This document shows positions 1 to 5,071 of a DNA stretch of 5,160 nt, one piece after another. This DNA is from an uncultured Eubacteriales bacterium (GTDB lineage: Bacteria; Bacillota_A; Clostridia; Lachnospirales; Lachnospiraceae). A program made the translations under genes and the position numbers. Every line of letters begins with the position of its first letter. The stretch's first letter is position 1. Below the pieces are notes generated by a model that made no database searches, was not told where the DNA came from, and saw nothing but the letters and a program-made list of their open reading frames with translations. The stretch covers positions 1 to 5,160 of the forward strand of contig CADCPV010000265.1 of assembly GCA_902803345.1 (NCBI GenBank), given 5' to 3'.

Positions 1-1347
1 GATTGTGACAATCCGCTCTTTTTTATTGAACAGGTCGTGAATAAAACCGATCAGACCGTCCGATTTCTCCGTAAATTCGACCGAGTCATCCGTCAGCGTG
101 TAGATCAGCAGCAGCTCCTGGTCTTCCCGAAGACTCAGGTCTCCGCGCACCTCCTGACCATTCATCTGGAATACCGCTTCTCCGTATTTCGCCGAAGGAT
201 CAATCGTCACATCAAATGTCCGGGTCACCTGTACAAGGTTCGCAAGATCCGCCGCAGCATTGTCCGAGGGTGTTCCGACGATCCGGAGCGTATAGCGGTA
301 GCCCTCCAGGATCGGATCCCGCTCCGCCCTCACATAATGGTAATCGCCGTCCAGAATTTCCACACCGCCGTTTGTCTCGATAATCACTTCATCGCCGTAC
401 TTCAGGTGATCGATTGTTTTCTGCTTACCCTTTTTCAGTTCCTCCGGCATCCAGCCGTTCAGAGAAATCGTGCAGTCCTCGTTCATCCGAAGCTGCAGCG
501 AAAGATACCCTTTCAGTTCCACCGAGTAATTAATCTCCCCGCTGTTGGGGTCCGCAGTCCAGAACTCCACGAAACCGACTTTCTGCGGGTCCTGCGTAAA
601 GGGCTTCGGGTCCGCAGTCACATAGAAGTAATTGGCTTCATCGTAGTCAAAACGAAGCGCATAGGACTCGATTGCACTGATGCTCGCGGTATTCCGGGCA
701 CATTCCGTATCATTCACATACCACTTGCCGGCACTGTTTAAAACATGCTCCGTCCCGTCGTGCTCGACATAATAGGCGCTCATCGACAGGACCCGGTCCG
801 GATACTCCCCGATCGGCATAATCTCAAGTTCCGTCCCCGTGAAGTTCACCGGCAGCTGGTAAACCGTGATCCCGGAGGCCGGCTGTGTAGAAAGAAGCGT
901 TTTCTTTTTGCCCTCGCTGTCGTACTCGTAGATCCGGTACTCCGAAAGCGCGTAGAGATTGCTGCTCGTATTCGTGCTGAAAGGCTCCGACGCGTAAACT
1001 GTTTCGCCGGGGTTCATATAGCAGAGCTTTTTGTCAATCGGCTGTGTCCGCTCGCTGTCATAATAGTAATTGATTGTGAGATACCGGTTGTCGGCAAAGG
1101 TCACATGGACCGAACCCGGATGCGGAAGTTCCGGCTCCGGTTCGGTTTCGAATATGTCCGTATCCGCGTAATAGCCTTCTTCGTCGAGCGCCCCTGCGTT
1201 TCGGTATTTTTCATATTGGATATAGTCCTCATCGCCGGTAATGCCGGAACGTTTGAGAAAAAACTCCCCGGCCCGCTCGGAAATGCCGGTGCAGGAACAC
1301 ATCAGCACCGAAAACAGAAGCAGGACCGGCAGCAGATATCGTTTCAC
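1..1347 (-). CDS. Large putative lipoprotein of unknown function, 3' end beyond the window
   Basis: An uninterrupted minus-strand frame of 449 codons runs from a GTG at 1347 to the window edge with no stop, so the C-terminus is missing. GTG is chosen because a near-perfect AAGGAGGAG lies 5 nt upstream and because residues 1-19 then form a lipoprotein signal: M-K-R, a leucine/valine-rich core (5-16) and a cysteine at 19 (context M-C-S-C). Signal peptidase II processing and membrane anchoring at C19 are inferred. Residues 21-75 are acidic and tyrosine-rich (linker-like). From about 78 onward the protein alternates short hydrophobic and aromatic stretches with turns (for example TINYYY at 91-96), suggesting beta-sandwich repeats; this is inference. 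I recognise no catalytic motif or named family. It lies 27 bp after the upstream glycoside hydrolase stop, so the two are probably co-transcribed. It may be a surface binding or envelope protein. Confident as a gene, not as a function. Confidence 0.88.
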   Translation of the reverse strand, partial: MKRYLLPVLLLFSVLMCSCTGISERAGEFFLKRSGITGDEDYIQYEKYRNAGALDEEGYYADTDIFETEPEPELPHPGSVHVTFADNRYLTINYYYDSERTQPIDKKLCYMNPGETVYASEPFSTNTSSNLYALSEYRIYEYDSEGKKKTLLSTQPASGITVYQLPVNFTGTELEIMPIGEYPDRVLSMSAYYVEHDGTEHVLNSAGKWYVNDTECARNTASISAIESYALRFDYDEANYFYVTADPKPFTQDPQKVGFVEFWTADPNSGEINYSVELKGYLSLQLRMNEDCTISLNGWMPEELKKGKQKTIDHLKYGDEVIIETNGGVEILDGDYHYVRAERDPILEGYRYTLRIVGTPSDNAAADLANLVQVTRTFDVTIDPSAKYGEAVFQMNGQEVRGDLSLREDQELLLIYTLTDDSVEFTEKSDGLIGFIHDLFNKKERIVTI

Positions 1348-1352
1348 AAAAA

Positions 1353-1361
1353 CTCCTCCTT
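1353..1361 (-). promoter_or_regulatory. Ribosome binding site of the lipoprotein gene
   Basis: AAGGAGGAG on the minus strand, 5 nt before GTG at 1347. It is the strongest Shine-Dalgarno match in the window and decides the choice of a GTG start over the in-frame ATG at codon 16, which would remove most of the signal peptide. Confidence 0.85.
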
Positions 1362-1374
1362 AAAATACCTGAAC

Positions 1375-2706
1375 TTAAAGCCTTAGCTCTCTGAATTCTG
1401 CGGAATCCTTGACAAAATGCGTGGACTTTTTCAGCGTGTCGATAAGCTTTGAGAGATAATCCCGGATTTCATCACAGTCCGGATTGTCCATGCGACGGTA
1501 AGCCTCAATCTTCGCCGTCGGCGGACAGGCCATCGGTACAAGTTCGCCGCCCTCAAGAAGATTTGCTGCAAATTCACAGGCCTCTAAAAGCTCTGCCGCG
1601 TCGTCCGAATGATCTTTTCTCTGCGGGCGGCGGGTGCTGTGCAGTACCCGGTCCGCATAGAAAATTGCACGCTCCACATAGTCTTCCTGCGAAACGTCCG
1701 ATCGAAGCGCCGTCTCCGTACGATTCCGGTGGAAGCCGTAAATCGCCGCGACAATCGCAGGGTCCCGGATCGTTCCGTCCGGATACACCACGCCGTGCAC
1801 CCGGTTCCAGCCGTCTTCTCCGATCATCAGCTCGAACAGATACCAGCCGACTCCGTACTGATCATGCAGCTCAATTGCCATATCATAGGGATTGGCGCGC
1901 GCAAGACAGCACATCTCGTTGTCGACGACAGGTTTCTTGTACTTCTTTCCAAGCGCGACAGCCGTCTCCAGCACCTCGCGAAGCCGCGCCCGGGTCGCGG
2001 AATAGTCATGGAACACGATCACGTCCACAAGTTCCGCCGTACGGCTCGGTTCGGTTTCCCAGATAAAAATATTGCCGATGCCGATGTCGTGGTCCGGATC
2101 CTTCGCCTTCACATAGCGGCAGAAGTGGCGGATGAATTCCCAGGTCTTTTCCTGTTTTTCCCGAAGCTCCTGGAGATCCGGGACAGCCGGCCGGAAATCC
2201 TGCACATACTTCGGTTCCTCGTCGTACCAGGTGACGAAATTGTCGGTATAGCCGGGTTCGTTGGAAATGTCCCAGAACAGAAGCCCCGGTTCCTGCCCGA
2301 TCGCATCGTACAGGCGGTCGAAATACCGCTCGCCTTCGACCCAGCTTTCCGGCGTCCGGATGGTTTTTGCAAGCGGGCGAAGCGTCTCGCCCGGCACAGG
2401 CTCGAATTCTTCCTCCCAGGGGAAGAAAAAAGCTCCGAAATACACGATCGGGTTCGTCGAAACACCGTGCCTGTAAGCAGTCTGCACAAAATCCTTCACA
2501 TCCGAGAGGAACTGCTCCGGATCGGCTTTGTACACGGAGTAAGGCAGGAAAATCCGCGCGCTGTTCAGCTGAAGCCGCTCCGCATAGCCCATATCGCGCT
2601 CCACGATGTCATGATGATAATGGCTCCAGAATTCGCGGTCGTTCCACGAATCGGGCTGGGTGTAATTGAAGCCGCGAAGCTTCGAATAATCAACGGTTTT
2701 CTTCAT
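1375..2706 (-). CDS. Cytoplasmic clan GH-A (GH5-like) glycoside hydrolase
   Basis: A 443-residue protein that looks like a (beta/alpha)8 retaining glycosidase of clan GH-A, close to GH5-type proteins annotated as cellulase or beta-xylanase. Seen: an N-terminal RGFNYTQPDSW; R51 in NSARIFLPY (the strand-2 arginine of GH5); the acid/base motif FWDISNEPG with E150 (strand 4); H233-D-Y235 (strand 6); the probable nucleophile E264 in PVVDNEMC (strand 7); and W288 in GWYLFELM (strand 8). The barrel appears to close near residue 325. Residues 330-443 form an additional charged, largely helical region not usual for a minimal GH5 barrel. There is no signal peptide, so it probably acts in the cytosol on imported oligosaccharides or glycosides; the substrate cannot be told. 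ATG at 2706 is supported by GAGG 10 nt upstream and a TATAAT before it. The lipoprotein gene follows 27 bp downstream. Both catalytic glutamates are present, so activity is expected. Fold is confident; family number and substrate are not. Confidence 0.85.
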   Translation of the reverse strand: MKKTVDYSKLRGFNYTQPDSWNDREFWSHYHHDIVERDMGYAERLQLNSARIFLPYSVYKADPEQFLSDVKDFVQTAYRHGVSTNPIVYFGAFFFPWEEEFEPVPGETLRPLAKTIRTPESWVEGERYFDRLYDAIGQEPGLLFWDISNEPGYTDNFVTWYDEEPKYVQDFRPAVPDLQELREKQEKTWEFIRHFCRYVKAKDPDHDIGIGNIFIWETEPSRTAELVDVIVFHDYSATRARLREVLETAVALGKKYKKPVVDNEMCCLARANPYDMAIELHDQYGVGWYLFELMIGEDGWNRVHGVVYPDGTIRDPAIVAAIYGFHRNRTETALRSDVSQEDYVERAIFYADRVLHSTRRPQRKDHSDDAAELLEACEFAANLLEGGELVPMACPPTAKIEAYRRMDNPDCDEIRDYLSKLIDTLKKSTHFVKDSAEFRELRL

Positions 2707-2716
2707 GTTTCTCAGA

Positions 2717-2720
2717 CCTC
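2717..2720 (-). promoter_or_regulatory. Weak ribosome binding site of the glycoside hydrolase
   Basis: GAGG (within GTGAGGTCTGAG) lies 10 nt before ATG at 2706 on the minus strand, a little further than ideal. The core can sit in the loop of a short TCAG/CTGA pairing (2712-2725), but four base pairs are too few to claim structure. Confidence 0.5.
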
Positions 2721-2743
2721 ACTGATTTTTCTGACCTGACTTC

Positions 2744-2749
2744 ATTATA
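2744..2749 (-). promoter_or_regulatory. -10 box of the hydrolase-lipoprotein operon
   Basis: A perfect TATAAT on the minus strand, 37 bp before the hydrolase ATG, predicting a transcript start near 2737 and a leader of about 30 nt. The -35 region 17 bp upstream (2767-2772, TTTTCT on the minus strand) is a poor match, so the promoter may be weak or activator-dependent. The rest of the 132-bp gap to the divergent phosphoesterase contains TTTGTGC twice in direct orientation (2755-2761 and 2779-2785), 24 bp apart. Confidence 0.55.
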
Positions 2750-2803
2750 GATTGTTTGTGCGAAAAAGAAAAGCGGATTTTGTGCCGGTACGCAGGTTTT
2801 TTC

Positions 2804-2832
2804 TTGCCAGAAGCCCCGGGCCGCGATATAAT
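2804..2832 (+). promoter_or_regulatory. Promoter of the metallophosphoesterase, apparently giving a leaderless mRNA
   Basis: TTGCCA (2804-2809) and TATAAT (2827-2832) are separated by exactly 17 bp, a near-consensus housekeeping-sigma promoter. The ATG at 2839 begins 6 nt after the -10 box, where transcription should start, and there is no Shine-Dalgarno sequence in front of it. Confidence 0.7.
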
Positions 2833-2838
2833 AGCCGC

Positions 2839-3711
2839 ATGAAACAGAATCATTCCGAAAAAAAGAAAAGCGCCGCCATTCTGATTCCGACGGCTGTCCT
2901 GCTGCTCCTCACGCTCCCGGGCTTTTATCAGGGACTCACGGTACGGCATTACAGCCTTGATACGGGCTGTCCGAATACACCTGTAAAAGCGGCACTACTC
3001 TCGGACCTGCATTCCTGCCGCTATGGGAAAGAACAGGAAAAACTGATCGGCGCGATACAAAAAGAAGCACCGGATCTGGTGCTTCTTGCGGGCGATATTT
3101 TTGATGATAAAAAAGCGGACACGGAAACCGAAACGCTCCTCGCCGCACTCTCGGCTGAATATCCCTGTTATTATGTGACCGGGAATCATGAATACTGGGC
3201 CAGCGAAGAAGCTTTCCAGAAGAAAATGGAGATTCTGGAAAAGTACGGCGTGCATATTCTGCACGACCGGCTGGAAACGCTCACCGTTCGGGGGCGGACC
3301 TTTACAGTCGCCGGGCTCGATGACCCGGACCGCGCATTGAATTTCCACTTCCGGCGCGGCGGCTCCCTTTATGAAGGAGAGCTTCCCGAAGCGCTCTCAC
3401 GGCTTGATCGGGAGCGTGATCCCGAGACTTTTTCGATCCTTCTCTCGCACCGTCCGGAACTCTTCCCTTTGTACCGGGAAACCGGCTTCGACCTTGTCGT
3501 GTCCGGTCACGCGCACGGCGGGCAGTGGCGGATTCCGGGGCTTTTGAACGGCCTGTATGCGCCGCATCAGGGGCTCTTCCCGAAATACGCCGGCGGACTT
3601 TACGAGGAGTCCGGCACTACAATGATTGTAAGCCGCGGGCTCGCCCGGGAATCCACTCTCGTCCCGAGATTCTACAATCCGCCGGAACTCGTGATCATTG
3701 AACTGAAATAA
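2839..3711 (+). CDS. Membrane-anchored YkuE-like metallophosphoesterase
   Basis: A 290-residue protein of the calcineurin-like metallophosphoesterase superfamily, with the order of motifs seen in YkuE-type enzymes: SDLH (D56, H58), AGD (D86), GNHE (N116, H117), SHRPE (H204) and GHAHGGQ (H224, H226). Together these are the complete di-metal site. A lysine-rich N-terminus (KKK at 8-10) followed by a hydrophobic segment at about 11-30 indicates an uncleaved signal anchor, with the catalytic domain outside the membrane. Family knowledge suggests a phosphomonoesterase or phosphodiesterase acting on lipid or envelope substrates; the actual substrate is unknown. ATG at 2839 is preferred over a TTG at 2752 because the promoter lies between them and because the anchor then sits at the N-terminus. 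The stop at 3711 is one base from the stop of the convergent deacetylase. A perfect 10-bp inverted repeat lies inside the gene at 3062-3087. Confidence 0.9.
   Translation: MKQNHSEKKKSAAILIPTAVLLLLTLPGFYQGLTVRHYSLDTGCPNTPVKAALLSDLHSCRYGKEQEKLIGAIQKEAPDLVLLAGDIFDDKKADTETETLLAALSAEYPCYYVTGNHEYWASEEAFQKKMEILEKYGVHILHDRLETLTVRGRTFTVAGLDDPDRALNFHFRRGGSLYEGELPEALSRLDRERDPETFSILLSHRPELFPLYRETGFDLVVSGHAHGGQWRIPGLLNGLYAPHQGLFPKYAGGLYEESGTTMIVSRGLARESTLVPRFYNPPELVIIELK
3059..3087 (-). terminator. Hairpin plus T-tract on the antisense strand inside the phosphoesterase gene
   Basis: AAGAAGCACC (3062-3071) and GGTGCTTCTT (3078-3087) are a perfect 10-bp inverted repeat with a 6-nt loop. Read on the minus strand, an 8-bp stem GAAGCACC/GGTGCTTC is followed directly by TTTTTG, the layout of an intrinsic terminator. 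On the plus strand the hairpin is followed by GCGGGCG, so it would not terminate the phosphoesterase mRNA. It could stop read-through from the deacetylase about 625-650 nt after its stop codon. Because it also encodes ordinary residues (KEAPDLVLL), it may be coincidental. Confidence 0.35.
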
Positions 3712-3712
3712 C

Positions 3713-4879
3713 TCAGTTTGCTGTCAGCGGATACACGCCGAACTCAAAGCCCTGCGCACGGGCGGCGTCAATCCAGCGGGACAGGAAAGCGGTGTTGGTG
3801 GCGGAGTTTGCGTGGAGGAGGTAGATTGCGCCGGGATGCAGGGCGTCGATTGCTTTCTGCAGAGATTCCTCCACCGGCGGCTGCTCCTCCGAATAGTCGT
3901 TGTAGGCGTACGACCAGAAGCAGGTCTTCATGCCGAGATTGTCGACAAGCGCGAGACACTGGTCGCTGTAGACGCCTTCCGGGAAGCGGAAGAGCCTGCA
4001 GTCAATTCCAAACTGCTCCTTCAGATGCTGGTTCACGGTAACGATTTCGGAGGTCTGCTCCTCAATTGACAGGGAGGGCATGTTCTTGTGGCGCACGGAA
4101 TGGTTGCCGATCACATGGCCCTCATTGATCATGCGCTGGATCTGCTGCGCACTCTGTTCGCCGCCGTCCAGGAACATCTGAGTAATAAAGAAGCAGGCTT
4201 TGACATTCTTCTCCGCAAGGATATCCAGGATTGTCGAAGTATATTCGTTGGGGTAACCCTCATCCATCGTCAGGTAAATGATATTCTGTGAAGTGTCCTG
4301 GATCCAGTCGACATTGTACTGGCCCCACTTGGACTCATACCAGGCCCAGTCCGTCGGAATATGCGTTACCGGATCCCGGTTCTCCACTGCATACCCGAAA
4401 TACACCGGCGTATTGTCCAGTGATGCGAGGTCCCAGTTTGTCGCCGGGTAATCCGAAGCCTGGGTTGTCGGCGGTTCGGAAGAAGGCGCGGGTGTTTCAG
4501 AAGCATCGGTATTCTCTGAAGGCGCTGTCTCATCTTCGGACTGTGATTCCGGCGCCTGTGTGTCGGTCGCGACGGGCTGTGTTTCTTCCTGCTCCGAACC
4601 CTTTGTTTCGCTGCCGCTGTTTTTTTCGACAGTTTCGGTCGAGGACTGATCTGCGGGATTCTCCGGGTCTTTCCGGTTTCTGCAGCCGCGCGCGACAAGA
4701 ACAATGACTAGTATGAGGACGGCTAAAAGGATAATCCCGCCGCCGATCATCATCTGCTCTTCCTGCTTTTTCTTCTTCATCTGCGCTTCATGGGCTTCTT
4801 TCTTCCGGGCCCGCCGCTCTTCGATTTCCTGGCGTTCCAGTTCCTCTCTGTCCATATGATCCCCCTGATCTCTGTCCAT
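3713..4879 (-). CDS. Membrane-anchored PdaA-like polysaccharide (peptidoglycan) deacetylase
   Basis: A 388-residue protein with a C-terminal NodB-type carbohydrate esterase 4 domain (about 195-388). Motifs: LTMDEGYP (D206 catalytic base; E207 where NodB has the second Asp and Bacillus PdaA has Asn), GNHSVRH (H260 and H264 metal ligands), FRFPEGVYS (R298, P300), FWSYAYNDY (D328) and LLHANS (H356). The FWS-A-DY and LLHA wording resembles PdaA (delta-lactam-forming muramic acid deacetylase) more than chitin or xylan deacetylases. The N-terminus is a charged helical segment (9-43), then one membrane span (45-63), then a Ser/Thr/Glu/Pro-rich linker (about 70-145) and a short region before the domain, so the enzyme is probably tethered outside the membrane. 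The likely substrate is cell wall glycan; a spore cortex role is possible but unproven. Two starts are plausible: ATG 4879 (AGAAGG 6 nt upstream) and ATG 4855 (AGGGGG 5 nt upstream). It has its own extended -10 promoter. Confidence 0.88.
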   Translation of the reverse strand: MDRDQGDHMDREELERQEIEERRARKKEAHEAQMKKKKQEEQMMIGGGIILLAVLILVIVLVARGCRNRKDPENPADQSSTETVEKNSGSETKGSEQEETQPVATDTQAPESQSEDETAPSENTDASETPAPSSEPPTTQASDYPATNWDLASLDNTPVYFGYAVENRDPVTHIPTDWAWYESKWGQYNVDWIQDTSQNIIYLTMDEGYPNEYTSTILDILAEKNVKACFFITQMFLDGGEQSAQQIQRMINEGHVIGNHSVRHKNMPSLSIEEQTSEIVTVNQHLKEQFGIDCRLFRFPEGVYSDQCLALVDNLGMKTCFWSYAYNDYSEEQPPVEESLQKAIDALHPGAIYLLHANSATNTAFLSRWIDAARAQGFEFGVYPLTAN

Positions 4880-4895
4880 TTCAGACCTTCTGTCC
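4847..4895 (-). repeat. Three copies of GGACAGA around the deacetylase start
   Basis: GGACAGA (minus strand) occurs at 4889-4895, 4871-4877 and 4847-4853, spaced 18 and 24 bp. The last two are part of the longer repeat ATGGACAGAGA that contains both candidate start codons. Each copy is followed within a few bases by a purine-rich Shine-Dalgarno-like stretch. Confidence 0.6.
4861..4866 (-). promoter_or_regulatory. Possible internal ribosome binding site for a second deacetylase start
   Basis: AGGGGG on the minus strand ends 5 nt before the in-frame ATG at 4855 (codon 9). It competes with AGAAGG (4886-4891), which serves ATG 4879 at 6-nt spacing. The two products would differ by only eight N-terminal residues ahead of the charged helix. 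Confidence 0.4.
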
Positions 4896-4905
4896 GACTG
4901 TCTGC

Positions 4906-4914
4906 ATTATATCA
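4906..4914 (-). promoter_or_regulatory. Extended -10 promoter of the deacetylase
   Basis: TGATATAAT on the minus strand is a TGn extended -10 with a perfect TATAAT, predicting a start near 4899 and a leader of about 20 nt containing AGAAGG. The -35 position 17 bp upstream is only a T-rich stretch (TATTTT), consistent with an extended -10 promoter that needs little -35 contact. I could not fit a convincing sporulation sigma consensus. Confidence 0.65.
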
Positions 4915-4988
4915 CAGTTCCGGCAAAAAAAATATATGAATCCAAGAAAAATACAATCTATTTTCACCATTTGGACATAAAAAAGCGC

Positions 4989-4994
4989 TATAGT
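4989..4994 (+). promoter_or_regulatory. Possible -10 box for the ABC transporter gene
   Basis: TATAGT (one mismatch to TATAAT) would start RNA near 5001-5002, exactly at the first stem of the inverted-repeat cluster. No good -35 lies 16-18 bp upstream. TTGGAC at 4971-4976 is only 12 bp away, and TTTCAC at 4962-4967 is 21 bp away, so a regulated or long-spacer promoter is possible. Confidence 0.3.
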
Positions 4995-5001
4995 CCTTTT
5001 T

Positions 5002-5047
5002 GGTCCTGAAAAAGAGCTCTTTATGAGCCCGCCGCAGGACCGCTCAT
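5002..5047 (+). other. Nested inverted repeats in the ABC transporter leader, possible pseudoknot
   Basis: GGTCCTG (5002-5008) pairs perfectly with CAGGACC (5035-5041), and ATGAGC (5023-5028) pairs perfectly with GCTCAT (5042-5047). The order is A-B-A'-B' with A' and B' directly adjacent, which is the geometry of an H-type pseudoknot. Between A and B lies the 12-bp palindrome AAAGAGCTCTTT (5011-5022). A second GTCCT (4993-4997) could compete with stem A for AGGAC in A'. The element ends 10 nt before the GGGGG ribosome binding site of the ABC gene. I do not recognise a known riboswitch class. Protein operator half-sites are the main alternative reading. Confidence 0.4.
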
Positions 5048-5069
5048 GTCTTTATCCGGGGGAACATAA
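5046..5069 (+). CDS. Possible 7-codon leader ORF
   Basis: ATG TCT TTA TCC GGG GGA ACA TAA encodes MSLSGGT and ends 2 nt before the ABC transporter ATG. An AGGA (5036-5039) lies 6 nt upstream of its start, inside strand A' of the inverted-repeat cluster, and its own codons contain the ribosome binding site of the ABC gene. The peptide has no run of a regulatory amino acid. An ORF this short can arise by chance. Confidence 0.22.
   Translation: MSLSGGT
5058..5062 (+). promoter_or_regulatory. Ribosome binding site of the ABC ATPase
   Basis: GGGGG followed by AA, 9 nt before ATG at 5072. It is an acceptable but non-canonical Shine-Dalgarno sequence (no AGGAGG core). Confidence 0.55.
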
Positions 5070-5071
5070 CC

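Noticed and set aside
548..619. A 12-bp direct repeat GGGTCCGCAGTC at 548-559 and 608-619, exactly 60 bp apart
   Set aside because: Both copies encode T-A-D-P inside the lipoprotein. This looks like coincidence or weak internal repetition, with no further similarity around it.
37..1386. Two long plus-strand open frames (37-741 and 745-1386)
   Set aside because: Both lie opposite the lipoprotein gene, have arginine/isoleucine/valine-rich composition without domain logic, and lack ribosome binding sites; they are antisense shadows.
1609..2739. A 376-codon plus-strand open frame
   Set aside because: It is antisense to the glycoside hydrolase, which has intact catalytic motifs, and its composition mirrors that gene.
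2755..2785. TTTGTGC twice in the divergent promoter region
   Set aside because: A seven-base direct repeat is too short to call an operator without comparative data; noted only under the promoter entry.
2752..2838. N-terminal extension of the phosphoesterase from TTG 2752, containing a Tat-like VRRFFLA
   Set aside because: It is tempting because Bacillus YkuE is Tat-exported, but there is no Shine-Dalgarno site at the TTG, the hydrophobic segment would begin about 30 residues after the arginines, and the stretch holds a well-formed promoter.
4613..4632. A plus-strand T-run at 4619-4626 as a terminator for the phosphoesterase mRNA
   Set aside because: No stem of useful length precedes the T-run, and it lies about 900 bp past the stop codon inside the deacetylase linker region.
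4920..4960. AT-rich stretch as a possible replication or attachment site
   Set aside because: No iterons, no DnaA boxes and no flanking mobile gene; AT-richness is expected between two divergent promoters.
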